Part shown: one piece after another, positions 46,306 through 54,888 of the stretch
Layout of the letters: each line of letters opens with the position of its first letter
How positions within the stretch are numbered: position 1 is the first letter of the stretch
NCBI GenBank assembly: GCA_029194665.1
Contig: JARFXO010000004.1
Location: 248,001 to 312,000, forward strand
Reading direction: 5' to 3'
Origin: Nitrospira sp.
GTDB taxonomy: Bacteria > Nitrospirota > Nitrospiria > Nitrospirales > Nitrospiraceae
Length of the DNA: 64,000 nucleotides
Translations under genes and position numbers: made by a program
The notes under the pieces: model-generated
Told to the model about the DNA's origin: nothing
Database searches by the model: none
What the model saw: only the letters and a program-made list of their open reading frames with translations

Positions 46306-47370
46306 ATGCTGGTTCCTCACTCGCGCCCCTTTATCGAAAGTGATGAACTCCAGGCGGCGATCGAAGTATTGCGATCCCGCCGGCTGGCCCAAGGTGGTAT
46401 GGTCGAGCAGTTTGAGCGTGGAATGGCGGCCTATTTTGGCCTGGCCGGCGGAGTTGCCGTCAGTTCCGGAACGGCGGCGCTGGAGGTCACACTCCGAGCA
46501 TTGGGAATCGGACCAGCCGATGAGGTTGTACTTCCAAGTTATGTCTGTGTCGCACCGCTGTTGGCCATCCAGCGTGTCGGAGCCATCCCACGAGTCGTCG
46601 ATATCGATCTGGAGTCGTTTGCGATCGATCCGGAAGCAGCGCGACAAGCCCTCACCTCAAAGACTAAGGCCATGATCGTCCCTCATCTGTTTGGCCTTCC
46701 CGCTGATTTGACGGCTCTGGAACAGTTGGGAGTGCCAATCATTGAAGACTGTGCGCAGACGTTGGGCGCGATAGAACAGAGCAGAGTCGCAGGATCAGTC
46801 GGGCTGTTAACTATTTGCTCATTTTACGCGACCAAGTTGCTCTGTACAGGTGAAGGAGGGATGGTGCTGTCCCGCGATGAAAGTTTGTTGGAACGAGTTC
46901 GTACGCTGAGGGAATACGACGAGGCGCCGTCCCTCCACCCGGGGGCGACGAATCTCAAGATGACCGATCTCCAAGCCACGATCGGTTTGGCGCAACTGAA
47001 TCGGCTGGCATCTTTCCTCGAACGACGAAGCTCTATCGCGGATGAATACCGAACGACACTGGACGGTACTGGACTTGTGCAGCCGATCGTACCGGCCGGC
47101 CGCACGCACGTGTACTACCGGTTCGTGGTGCGCATGCCGGACCTGCACAACCAGGTGAACGGCGTGAGTAGTGTGATCGCACGATTTGAAGGCCGCGGGG
47201 TTCAATGCCGGAAGCCGGTGTTCCGGTCGCTCCATCGCTATTTGGAATTGGACGGTTTCCCCGCGTCGGAAGAAGCCGAGCGCACCGCGCTCTCAATCCC
47301 ACTATTCCCGTCGCTCACAGAGGAAGATGTGGCACAGGTGCATGTGGCCCTGCGTTCGGAGTGGGCGTGA
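46306..47370 (+). CDS. DegT/DnrJ/EryC1-family sugar aminotransferase
   Basis: 354 residues. PLP-dependent: SSGTAALEVTLRALG near residue 52, IEDCAQTLGA near 148 and the Schiff-base lysine in SFYATKLLCTGEGGM near 178. Family members transaminate 3- or 4-keto nucleotide sugars. The lysine motif (SFYATK) is of the sugar-aminotransferase type. Overlaps the following GTG start. Confidence 0.93.
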   Translation: MLVPHSRPFIESDELQAAIEVLRSRRLAQGGMVEQFERGMAAYFGLAGGVAVSSGTAALEVTLRALGIGPADEVVLPSYVCVAPLLAIQRVGAIPRVVDIDLESFAIDPEAARQALTSKTKAMIVPHLFGLPADLTALEQLGVPIIEDCAQTLGAIEQSRVAGSVGLLTICSFYATKLLCTGEGGMVLSRDESLLERVRTLREYDEAPSLHPGATNLKMTDLQATIGLAQLNRLASFLERRSSIADEYRTTLDGTGLVQPIVPAGRTHVYYRFVVRMPDLHNQVNGVSSVIARFEGRGVQCRKPVFRSLHRYLELDGFPASEEAERTALSIPLFPSLTEEDVAQVHVALRSEWA

Positions 47371-48533
47371 AGGCACTGGAGACGGAACTCGCTCCGCGGT
47401 TCTACGCCACGACGTGGCGCTGGATGACTCCGGTCGTGTCCGCCCTGGCACTTGGGACCATCGTTCTGGCCATTCCGGCTGTTCGAGACCTCTTTCAACT
47501 TGAAGGTCTGCGATGGCTACATGTCTTTCTCTTTGCGTTTCTTGGTACCGGAGCCCTGACCCCGCTGATGGTCAGGATCGGCCATCGATGGAACCTTGTC
47601 GACATTCCGGCCGATCGTAAGATCCATGTTTTCCCCACTCCACGGCTCGGCGGTCTCGCTTTCTATGCCGGCTTCCTCGGATCGTTGCTGCTGAACTCCA
47701 TCATACCCGATTGGATGGTTGCCGTTCTGGTGGCCGGCTCTCTCCTGTTGATCATCGGCGTCGTCGATGACATTCGAGAGCTGCCGGCCTGGACAAAACT
47801 GTTTGGACAATTGCTGGCAGCGGGTATTGTGATTGCCTCGGGCAAGATCTTGACATTGTTTCCGCTCGGACCAATTGGAGATGCGGCCAACATTGTTCTG
47901 ACTCTTTTTTGGATCGTCGGTATTACGAACGCGTTCAATTTCTTCGACGGCATGGACGGACTGGCTGCGGGCCTGGCCGTTCTGATGGCAGGGTTCATGA
48001 GCGTCGTGGCGTTTGAAACGAATCAAGCTGGGTTGGGTTGGCTGGCGATCGCCATGATCGGAGCTGGTCTCGGGTTTCTGCCGTATAATTTTCGCGGCAG
48101 AGGACCGGCCGTCATTTTTCTGGGCGATGGCGGTTCGACGTTCATTGGATTCACGCTGGCCTGTCTGGCGGTGAAGGGGAACTGGGCGGATTCCAGCCCG
48201 ATCGTGTCTTTCAGCAATCCGTTGCTGATCTTCGGAGTCCTGATCTATGACATGGTCCACATCACCGTCGAACGGGTTGCGAGCGGAAAGGTCAAATCCG
48301 TGAAGGAGTGGCTGGATTATGTTGGAAAGGATCATCTTCACCATCGCCTGGAGCGGGCCCTTGGTTCACGGCAGGCCAGTGTTGCCATGATTTTTCTCTT
48401 CACGATCTGTCTCGGACTGGCAGCGCTGGCGCTCCGACAGGCCGGGACCATGGAAGCCCTGCTGCTCCTCCTTCAGGCCGGCCTGATTGCCGCGATGATC
48501 ACGGTACTGGAAATCAGCGGTCGCCGCCGATAA
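47367..48533 (+). CDS. WecA/MraY-like polyprenyl-phosphate sugar-1-phosphate transferase
   Basis: 388 residues, about ten or eleven membrane helices. [53 protein letters not shown] and [12 protein letters not shown] are the conserved cytosolic loops of the PNPT family. This enzyme should start the glycan by loading a HexNAc-1-phosphate on undecaprenyl phosphate. It is the only initiating transferase in the cluster. GTG 47367 overlaps the DegT stop (GTGA); a second GTG lies two codons upstream. Confidence 0.92.
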   Translation: MKALETELAPRFYATTWRWMTPVVSALALGTIVLAIPAVRDLFQLEGLRWLHVFLFAFLGTGALTPLMVRIGHRWNLVDIPADRKIHVFPTPRLGGLAFYAGFLGSLLLNSIIPDWMVAVLVAGSLLLIIGVVDDIRELPAWTKLFGQLLAAGIVIASGKILTLFPLGPIGDAANIVLTLFWIVGITNAFNFFDGMDGLAAGLAVLMAGFMSVVAFETNQAGLGWLAIAMIGAGLGFLPYNFRGRGPAVIFLGDGGSTFIGFTLACLAVKGNWADSSPIVSFSNPLLIFGVLIYDMVHITVERVASGKVKSVKEWLDYVGKDHLHHRLERALGSRQASVAMIFLFTICLGLAALALRQAGTMEALLLLLQAGLIAAMITVLEISGRRR

Positions 48534-48574
48534 GGACTTGCACTCCTGCTCTATTCCCGCTAGAAGATCCCACC

Positions 48575-49609
48575 ATGGTTCCCACCGTTGAATGGAAAGA
48601 CGGCGCCGTTCGCCTGCTCGATCAGAGCCGGCTGCCAGAAGTAGTGGAATTCCTCGACTGTCGAGACTACCTCACTGTGGCGGAAGCGATCCGCACTCTG
48701 AAGGTTCGCGGAGCGCCGGCAATCGGGGTGACGGCAGCGATGGGTGTTGCCTTGGGTACTCATGCGATCAATGAGACCGAGTATTCTTCCTTTGCCTCGG
48801 CAGTTTTCAAAATCTGTGATGAGCTGGCGGCAACCAGGCCAACTGCGGTGAATCTCTTCTGGGCTCTTGAGCGAATGAGGCGGAAGCTTGAGTCCTTACG
48901 AGATCAGCCGGTCCCAGCAATCAAGCAGGCTCTTATAATAGAATCTCAAGTCATACTTGAGGAAGATATTAATCTCTGTAAAACCATGGGGCGCCATGGA
49001 GCGGAATTGATTGGGGACGGGCAGACGGTTTTAACTCACTGTAATGCTGGCTCACTCGCAACGGCAGGTTATGGGACGGCACTAGGCGTCATCCGTGCTG
49101 CATGGGAACAGGGCAAGAAAATTAAGGTGATCGCCGATGAAACTCGTCCTGTGCTTCAAGGTGCGCGGCTCACGGCTTGGGAGCTGATGCAGGATCAGAT
49201 TCCCGTCACCCTCATCACAGACAACATGGCCGGCTCACTCATGAGGCAGGGGAAAATTCATCTCTGTGTTGTTGGCGCCGATCGGATCGCAGCGAACGGG
49301 GATGTCGCTAATAAGATCGGCACCTATTCCGTGGCGGTCTTGGCAAGAGTCCACAACATTCCCTTCTATGTTGCGGCCCCCTATTCGACCATCGATCTCA
49401 AGACGAAATCCGGTGAAGATATTCCGATTGAACAACGGAATCCATCCGAGGTGACGACTATCCATGGAAGTCATCCCCTGGCTCCCAACGGTGTGTCCGT
49501 CTACAATCCAGCCTTCGACGTGACGCCGGCCGAACTTATTACAGGAATCATCACCGAGCGAGGCGTTTTCAAGCCTGGTGACATCGCATCACAGTTTCAA
49601 TCCAGGTAG
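48575..49609 (+). CDS. mtnA: Methylthioribose-1-phosphate isomerase
   Basis: 344 residues. [17 protein letters not shown] near residue 50, [19 protein letters not shown] (the catalytic cysteine near residue 155), [20 protein letters not shown] and [19 protein letters not shown] with the catalytic aspartate are complete. Isomerises 5-methylthioribose-1-phosphate in methionine salvage; some relatives act on ribose-1,5-bisphosphate, which cannot be excluded. Starts 42 bp after the PNPT gene, but without functional link to it. Ends the long + strand run. Confidence 0.93.
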   Translation: MVPTVEWKDGAVRLLDQSRLPEVVEFLDCRDYLTVAEAIRTLKVRGAPAIGVTAAMGVALGTHAINETEYSSFASAVFKICDELAATRPTAVNLFWALERMRRKLESLRDQPVPAIKQALIIESQVILEEDINLCKTMGRHGAELIGDGQTVLTHCNAGSLATAGYGTALGVIRAAWEQGKKIKVIADETRPVLQGARLTAWELMQDQIPVTLITDNMAGSLMRQGKIHLCVVGADRIAANGDVANKIGTYSVAVLARVHNIPFYVAAPYSTIDLKTKSGEDIPIEQRNPSEVTTIHGSHPLAPNGVSVYNPAFDVTPAELITGIITERGVFKPGDIASQFQSR

Positions 49610-49668
49610 TGTGAGCTTGTCCGTATGTTGCTGTTCTATGCATGCGGTGTACTTCGGCTCTCGCGACC

Positions 49669-49697
49669 TTGACTTTATGACTACTCTTGACTAGTAT
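49669..49697 (+). promoter_or_regulatory. Sigma70 promoter of the Phd/PIN pair
   Basis: TTGACT (49669-49674), 17-base spacer and TAGTAT (49692-49697). Start of transcription is expected near 49704, exactly at the likely ATG of the antitoxin. Confidence 0.65.
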
Positions 49698-49703
49698 GTG
49701 ACC

Positions 49704-49967
49704 ATGAGTAACGTACGGGTGGCAGACTTAAAAAGTAGGTTAAGCCAGCATCTCCGCAACGTGCGGGCTGGACGGCCCATTACTGTTTTGGATAGAAGTA
49801 CGCCGATCGCGCGGATCGTCCCTTACGAAGAAGAGGGGGCATCATTGACGATCCGACAGCCACTACTTGGGGCTCCATCGCTCAAGCAGATCTCGCTGCC
49901 TCCACCGCTTAAACTCCGTCGAGATATCGTCGCGCTTCTGTTGGAAGAACGTCAAGGCGAACGGTGA
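49704..49967 (+). CDS. Phd/YefM-type antitoxin
   Basis: About 87 residues; an in-frame GTG at 49698 would add two. VRVADLKSRLSQHLRNVRAGRPITVLDRSTPIARIVPY is the N-terminal DNA-binding fold of the Phd/YefM family (split here only by reading: the motif VADLKSRLSQHL and the strand PITVLDRSTPIARIVPY). The C-terminal half should wrap the toxin. The stop overlaps the toxin GTG by four bases. No Shine-Dalgarno sequence is visible, and the promoter places transcription start at the ATG, pointing to a leaderless mRNA. Confidence 0.86.
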   Translation: MSNVRVADLKSRLSQHLRNVRAGRPITVLDRSTPIARIVPYEEEGASLTIRQPLLGAPSLKQISLPPPLKLRRDIVALLLEERQGER

Positions 49968-50392
49968 TCGCATACCTCGATTCCTCGACAATTTTGCGGA
50001 TCATCCTCGGCCAAACCAATGCGTTACAAGAATGGCGGTCGATTACTCAAGGAGTCGCGTCTGCTCTGGTTGAAGTGGAATGTCTGCGGACATTAGATCG
50101 ATTGCGGTTGGCCGAAGATTTGAAGGATGCTGTGATTGCCGACAGACGGGAGACGGTGTTTCGATTGCTGGAGGCGATTGAAGTGGTCGAGCTGACGAGA
50201 CCGATTCTCTCACGGGCGGCACAACCGTTGCCGACCGCGCTGGGAACGTTGGATGCGATTCACCTCGCAACGGCGTTGCTCTGGAAAGAGCGTACGAGAG
50301 CGGATCTTGTGATGGCAACGCATGATGAAGGATTGGCGACGGCAGCTCGGGCCAGTGGACTTCGAATCGTCGGTGTGTCGGCTTCTGCCTAG
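49964..50392 (+). CDS. PIN-domain toxin (VapC-like ribonuclease)
   Basis: 142 residues from a GTG. IAYLDSSTILRIILG supplies the first acidic residue (D6), the ALVEVECLR glutamate the second, TLDAIHLATAL near residue 95 the third and MATHDEGLA near 114 the fourth: a complete PIN active site. Expected to cut tRNA or rRNA when freed from the antitoxin. Coupled to the antitoxin by a GTGA-type overlap. Confidence 0.88.
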   Translation: MIAYLDSSTILRIILGQTNALQEWRSITQGVASALVEVECLRTLDRLRLAEDLKDAVIADRRETVFRLLEAIEVVELTRPILSRAAQPLPTALGTLDAIHLATALLWKERTRADLVMATHDEGLATAARASGLRIVGVSASA

Positions 50393-50611
50393 CCCAGCCG
50401 TCAAGTATTGGCACAGTGCACATCGACCCCGCCTCTGATACGACCTCGTTCGCGCCCGTTCCAAAGTGGCACACAATTCGATCTCCTTCCTCGTTCCCAC
50501 TCTGAATCTTTTTCGATTCAGTCAGACCATATTTGGCCCGGACTCCGCAGTTGATCGGTTTTGCTGTAGAGTAGGCGGTCAAATTCTCCTGTAGGGATCG
50601 GAGGTTTGGCA

Positions 50612-51060
50612 TGCGCGCTCGTCAGCCCCCCGCATCACTGCTCTACCCGAAGATTCGCTTCGCCTTCACCGATCATCCGATCACCGTGTGGGCGGGGCCA
50701 TTCTGCTGCGGCTGTACTTCGAACTGATGGGACTGCGTGCCACGCTGGCCCCACTGCTGGTCCCTTTTGCGAAGACGTCCAACAATCAGATTCCCGCCGT
50801 GGACGTGCTATTGGCCTGGTGGTATGGGTTGGCGCTGGGTGCCGAACGGTTTGAACATCTGACGCGCTATCGCCGTGATCCGCTGCTCCCGCGCCTGCTG
50901 GGCCTTCCTCGGTTCCCGTCCCCCGATACGCTGCGGCGGTTCTTTCAGGGCTTCACGTACCGACGGACCACCGAGGTGGCAGAGGCCCTGATGCGGATGT
51001 CGTTGGGGGCGATGCGGCCGATTCAGCTGGGCATACCCTGGATCTGGATTCCACTGTCTG
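50612..51060 (+). pseudogene. IS1380-family transposase, N-terminal fragment
   Basis: Starts MRARQPPASLLYPKIRFAF, then needs a frame change near 50690 into ILLRLYFELMGLRATLAPLL. FPSPDTLRRFFQGFTYRR is the family motif before the first catalytic aspartate. A second frame change near 51035 is needed to read the catalytic HTLDLDSTVCAR. The coding sequence ends where the IS3 element begins. Inactive. Confidence 0.8.
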
Positions 51061-51118
51061 TGCTAGGCTCGAAAAAGTGGACGCCTTCAACCTACAATGA
51101 GAGGTCTGGAGGTGTGAG

Positions 51119-51436
51119 ATGGAACAGGTGCCGCGACAGCAGTATACAAAGGAATTCAGGGAGCAGGCAGTGCGGCTGGTCCTGGAACAGCCGTTGACGA
51201 TTCCGGAGGCCGCCAGACGCCTGAGCATGTCGGGCAGGACGCTCGAGGGCTGGGTGTGTCGAGCTCGGCAGGGCCAGCTCGCGACGCTGGGCGAGAGCCG
51301 ACGGCCCGTGACGGAGCTGGAGGCCGAGGTGTCTCGGCTCAAGCGCGATCTCGCTGAAGCGCGGATGGAGCGGGACATCCTAAAAAAAGCCACCGCGTAC
51401 GTTGCGAAGGCGCAGCTGCCCGGTACGCGCTCATGA
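51119..51436 (+). CDS. IS3-family transposase OrfA
   Basis: 105 residues. Helix-turn-helix of the IS3 OrfA type: YTKEFREQAVRLVLEQ, TIPEAARRLSMSGRTLEGWV, followed by a leucine-zipper-like stretch (VTELEAEVSRLKRDLAEARM) and RDILKKATAY. A GGAGG precedes the ATG. A run of seven A followed by G at 51382-51389 is a possible -1 frameshift site that would fuse OrfA to OrfB. Confidence 0.92.
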   Translation: MEQVPRQQYTKEFREQAVRLVLEQPLTIPEAARRLSMSGRTLEGWVCRARQGQLATLGESRRPVTELEAEVSRLKRDLAEARMERDILKKATAYVAKAQLPGTRS

Positions 51437-52293
51437 GGACGCTGCGTCTCCACTACCCGCTGAGTCTGTTGTGTCGAGTGCTGGAGGTATCCCGAAGCGG
51501 CTACTATGCCTGGCAGCATCGGCGGCCGTCGAAACGCGCCCAGGAGAATGTGCGGCTAGAAGTGGCGATCCAAGCTGCCCATGTGCGCACCCGGCACACG
51601 TATGGCCCGGAGCGCCTCCAGGCGGAATTGCGTGCGGACGGCTTCCCCGCCGGGATTGGGCGCATCAAGCGGCTACGCAAGAAACTGAGCCTCCGTTGCA
51701 AGCAGGTGCGCCGGTTCACGACCACGACGGATTCGAAGCACGCGCTGCCGGTGGCGGAGAATGTCTTGGCCCAAACGTTTGTCGCCACGCGCCCGAACGA
51801 GACCTGGGTCACCGATATCACATATATCCCCACGGCAGAAGGGTGGTTGTATGTGGCGGGGATCAAAGATCTGTATACCTGTGAGGTAGTCGGGCATGCG
51901 ATGGAGGGCCGCATGACGACGGACTTGGTAAGGCAGGCGCTGGTCATGGCACTGGGGGCGAAACGTCCGCGCCCGGGACTGATCCACCACTCCGATCGTG
52001 GCTCGCAGTATTGTGCCCAGGACTATCAGGATCAGCTGCGGCAGTTCGGCCTGATCCCGTCCATGAGTCGGAAGGGGAACTGCTATGACAACGCCCCGAT
52101 GGAGAGTTTCTGGGGGACGCTGAAGAATGAACTGGTGCATCATCGTCGCTACGAAACCCGTGAGCAGGCTCGGCGCGAGATCACGGAGTATATCGAGCTA
52201 TTCTCTAACCGGCAGCGGCGACATTCTCGACTCGGGAATTGCTCGCCCGCGGCATTTGCCCAGCAGTGGGCCCGTCAGCAGTCGGCGGCGTGA
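51433..52293 (+). CDS. IS3-family transposase OrfB (DDE integrase)
   Basis: 286 residues. HTH_21 region HTYGPERLQAELRADG, then the retroviral-integrase core: first D in WVTDITYIPT near residue 127, second D in IHHSDRGSQYC near 185, and E in APMESFWGTLKNE near 221, the D-D-35-E spacing. Intact and overlapping OrfA by ATGA, so it may be active as OrfB or as OrfAB after -1 frameshifting. Confidence 0.95.
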   Translation: MRTLRLHYPLSLLCRVLEVSRSGYYAWQHRRPSKRAQENVRLEVAIQAAHVRTRHTYGPERLQAELRADGFPAGIGRIKRLRKKLSLRCKQVRRFTTTTDSKHALPVAENVLAQTFVATRPNETWVTDITYIPTAEGWLYVAGIKDLYTCEVVGHAMEGRMTTDLVRQALVMALGAKRPRPGLIHHSDRGSQYCAQDYQDQLRQFGLIPSMSRKGNCYDNAPMESFWGTLKNELVHHRRYETREQARREITEYIELFSNRQRRHSRLGNCSPAAFAQQWARQQSAA

Positions 52294-52333
52294 GGCTGCG
52301 ACTCATGGCGTCCACTCTTGACAACCGGGGTCA

Positions 52334-52665
52334 ACCTGCTCATGGGCTTTCGGAAGACCGTGCTCCCGTCCTGCTGGTTTGAGCGGCGGCTGCGGGCCGT
52401 GCGGGATGGGGTCTTTCTGGTCGGCGCCGATCTGATCCCGAAAGCCCGACGGCTCCGGGTCCGGTTCGCGGTGCCCCCGGAGGAGCGGGCCGCGTTTCTC
52501 CATCGTCTGCGGATGCTCTCAGAGGGCCTGCCGATTGCGGCGCAGTTGGACGGGGAGCTCAGCGAGGCCGACGATGCCCGTCAGCCTTCACCGGAACAGG
52601 CTGGCCCCCTCGTGCCAGCCCTCCATTCCCGCCGCACAATCCTGGCGCCTCCCCCTGACCGTCAT
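52334..52665 (+). pseudogene. IS1380-family transposase, C-terminal fragment
   Basis: Reads on directly after the IS3 right end: VNLLMGFRKTVLPSCWFERR and LRAVRDGVFLVGADLIPKA resemble the C-terminal NLxxxFRR...LRxxLFLxxGRLIxHARR pattern of IS1380 transposases. The same reading frame stays open past the right terminal repeat. No start codon of its own is expected. Confidence 0.6.
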
Positions 52666-52690
52666 TCAACTGCGGAATCCGGGTTAATGG

Positions 52691-52781
52691 CAGCTTCGGG
52701 GGGCGCAAGGTCACTTCGAGACTCGGTAAGGTCAGCGACTTGACCGCGAGGCATGCGTGGTATGACGCACCTGCAAAAGGT
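52691..52781. repeat. 91-bp repeat, copy A
   Basis: Similar to copy B at 55091-55183. The last 40 bases are near identical, including GGTATGACGCACCTGCAAAA; the first half is more diverged (GGGGGGCGCA shared). It abuts the right end of the IS1380 relic. Confidence 0.7.
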
Positions 52782-52806
52782 GGCACACACAAAATAGGGT
52801 CACCCA

Positions 52807-53683
52807 TTAGAAGGCTCTGGTCAAGTGGGCACACATCGCCCCTGGTTCTAAGCGTTCTCCTGTGCTCCGACAACGTCCCCTCACGATCACCCACGACCCC
52901 CTGCGTCTTCGATTTCTTCCGCTGATAAACGCGTTGAATGTCAGGATCATACCGCACCGCGAAATTGGCCGCTTCAATAGATGCCCAGGCCAAATACGTG
53001 TTGCCATTCTTGGTATTGCCCTGGCCCTTGCGTTTGCCATTGCTGCGCGTGGTGCTGTTCACGCAACGACAAGAGGAGGCCCATTGGCCCACGGTGGGAA
53101 AGCGGTGCAGGTCACCGGCTTCGAGCATGATGGTCAAGGCCCAAGTTTGGCCCATCCCGGCCACGGTGAGTAACTGCCGAACGGTCGGGCGCAGGGCGAC
53201 GCGTGCCTTGATCGCGTGTTCTATTGCAGCAATCTGTTCGGCCGCACCGCGCATCACCGCGAGGCGACTCGTGACCGCCAGGGCGAGGTCCGGGGTGGGC
53301 AGCACGTCGTGAACTGTCTCTGCCGTCAGGGTCTTGATGGGATTGCCGGTGGGCGCTGTGCCGGTGTTGCGTGTCACGAGATTGTGAATGCTCAGGAGAT
53401 TACTCGTCTTCTGTCTCACCAATTGACTGCGTTTCCGCAGCAAGTCACGGATCGCTCGTTCTTCTTTCGGATAGATGGAGCCCGTGGGGAGAATGCCCAC
53501 GCGAAGGAGCTGGGCTCACCACTGCGCATCGCTGTGATTATTGGTCTGTTTCAGACCTTCGTATTGTTGAATCGCAGCGGTGTTGGCCAAATGCACCGAG
53601 TAGCCGGCTTCCATGAGCCCATCAACCAGCACGATCACACTGTTGTTGGCATGGAGGTCAATCCCACCGTACAATTTCGTCAG
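52807..53683 (-). pseudogene. IS110-family transposase, multiply damaged
   Basis: Reading from a CTG at 53683: TKLYGGIDLHANNSVIVLVD (the first DEDD aspartate) joins directly to LMEAGYSVHLANTAAIQQYE, so about 50-60 residues between are deleted. An in-frame TGA follows in HSDAQW*AQLLRVGILP. IYPKEERAIRDLLRKRSQLV then runs to the C-terminal LTVAGMGQTWALTIMLEAG and KNGNTYLAWASIEAANFAVR. After RKKSKTQGVV a frame change is needed to reach the terminal LTRAF. Three lesions make it inactive. Confidence 0.85.
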
Positions 53684-54237
53684 AGCTCCTCCTTGGGTTG
53701 GAAAGGTTGAGAGATTCTTAACCAGTCTCCCACCTGTACTGCCCAGGCGGGGAGCCTTCTAGATGATCATCGGATCTTGAACTGTGCATTCTCGGATTCC
53801 TGAGAAACGAAGGAAACAGGCAAGGGTGACAGTTGTGAATCTCCCCTGCCTCACGTGCTTGAGTTGGACCGCACGGATACGCGCACGGAGCGAATCTCCT
53901 CAGCCATCTCTCTCGGCAACATCGCCGGGGGACTGTCGCTGCGCGCCATCCGATCCATCGTTTGAAAAGGGGCTGCGGCAGTCACGCTGCACCTAGAATG
54001 GAGAACGCGTGCGATGTGCCGGCCGTTTACATATCGCATTTATTGGATGAGGGATGCGCTACGCGGTTATTTGACGTGAGGATCTGTGTCGAGGCGGCCG
54101 CTAGAGCCAGCAAACGTTGGGCATTGGGAAGGGTGGGCAATAGCGTCGGGTACTGCCAGGGAGGGTGGAGTCCGGTCTTGATATCTCGACCAAACGTGAG
54201 ATCGAGATATCGTGAGAGAAAAACAAACGGGGCATGG
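53684..54237. other. 554-bp gap, no gene recognised
   Basis: Small frames on both strands (53784-53996 plus, 53851-54039 minus, 54027-54251 minus) lack family resemblance. The one structure worth noting is the inverted repeat at 54180-54211. Confidence 0.45.
54180..54211. repeat. 10-bp perfect inverted repeat downstream of vapC
   Basis: GATATCTCGA (54180-54189) and TCGAGATATC (54202-54211), 12 bases apart. It is 27 bases beyond the vapC stop on the minus strand; no T run follows, so it may be a binding site or an mRNA 3' stabilising hairpin rather than a terminator. Confidence 0.6.
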
Positions 54238-54672
54238 TTAGGGCGCCACAACTTTGAGACCTGGGATTTTCCCTGCGATGCGGCGGAATTCCAACACGTT
54301 ACTGGTGATCACGGTGGCGCCGATTTCTCTTGCCGTCAGGGCAATGAGCATATCATTCATAGGCCCGAGGCGGTCGCGGAACCCGGGGGCGGTGCCATGC
54401 ACGGCTCGAAAGAGTCGTCCGGCATGGTCGAGGATCGAGGGTGTGAGGCCGAGGGTGCGCCCACCTTGAAAGGCTTGTTGAATCCGGTCAACGGCTTTCT
54501 TGCGTTTGGGCGAGTCAGCGCCGAGTCGGAGCTCCAGTAGCACCACAGCCGAGATGAACCGCACGACGGGCCCATGGCCACCTAAGACCCACTCTGGGTG
54601 CATACCTGCGCGCAAAAAATCGATGAGGACATTGGTGTCGAGGAGAACCTTCCCGCCTATTGGTAGGGCCAT
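54238..54672 (-). CDS. PIN-domain toxin (VapC)
   Basis: 144 residues. KVLLDTNVLIDFLRAG carries the first aspartate near residue 12; VVLLELRLGA the glutamate near 48; GPMNDMLIALTAREIG the third acidic position near 105; and ITSNVLEF stands where the fourth D is often seen, here N. It is a type II toxin with ribonuclease fold. Overlaps the antitoxin by 13 bases, antitoxin first, the usual order. Confidence 0.88.
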   Translation of the reverse strand: MALPIGGKVLLDTNVLIDFLRAGMHPEWVLGGHGPVVRFISAVVLLELRLGADSPKRKKAVDRIQQAFQGGRTLGLTPSILDHAGRLFRAVHGTAPGFRDRLGPMNDMLIALTAREIGATVITSNVLEFRRIAGKIPGLKVVAP

Positions 54673-54860
54673 GGTTTCTCATCACCCCTCAAGATCCCCT
54701 TCAGCGGCCGCAACGCTTTGCTCAGCCTCTGTTCCTCGATGAGCAGCGACAGGGCTTTGTCGATGGCTTCTTGCTCAGAATCCACTCCGAAGTAGCGCTT
54801 CGCTGCGTCGATCTTCCGTTGATCCAGCACGAGATGTTTATGCTTCAGCGCGGTACCCAT
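54660..54860 (-). CDS. VapB-like antitoxin
   Basis: 66 residues. LDQRKIDAAKRYFGVDSEQE and AIDKALSLLIEEQRL form a ribbon-helix-helix-like DNA-binding region of the VapB group, and the C-terminal half (RPLKGILRGDEKPWPYQ) should bind the toxin. A GGGGGGA serves as ribosome-binding site. The palindromic operator at 54870-54888 lies just upstream. Confidence 0.82.
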
Positions 54861-54869
54861 TATCCCCCC

Positions 54870-54888
54870 ATGTACATAGAATGTACAT
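54870..54888 (-). promoter_or_regulatory. Palindromic operator upstream of vapBC
   Basis: Two copies of the palindrome ATGTACAT (54870-54877 and 54881-54888) three bases apart, 10-28 bases before the vapB ATG. Twin palindromes at this place are typical of autoregulated toxin-antitoxin promoters; the AT-rich TTATAGTTTATG next to them could hold the -10 region. Confidence 0.65.

Larger units (their letters stand above)
51060..52333 (+). mobile_element. IS3-family insertion sequence, apparently complete
   Basis: About 1274 bp carrying orfA and orfB. The ends share imperfect inverted repeats with the inner block GTGGACGCC (51077-51085 region and its complement near 52308-52316) and outer TG...CA. 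Best end choice gives about 27 bp with 18 matches. No convincing 3-4 bp target duplication (GTC before, ACC after). It lies inside the IS1380 relic. Confidence 0.75.
50537..52683 (+). mobile_element. Degraded IS1380-family element interrupted by an IS3-family element
   Basis: Terminal repeats: CCCGGACTCCGCAGTTGA at 50537-50554 and TCAACTGCGGAATCCGGG at 52666-52683, inverted and agreeing at 17 of 18 positions. Inside are N- and C-terminal pieces of one IS1380-type transposase, separated by the IS3 element at 51060-52333. About 200 residues of the transposase core are missing. No flanking target duplication was seen. Confidence 0.75.

Noticed and set aside
47517..48344. 275-residue minus-strand open frame
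   Set aside because: Antisense to the well-supported PNPT gene; composition is Asp/Gln/Arg-rich as expected for a shadow of a membrane protein.
53784..54039. Small open frames between the IS110 relic and vapC
   Set aside because: Overlapping frames on both strands, no ribosome-binding sites and no recognisable domain.
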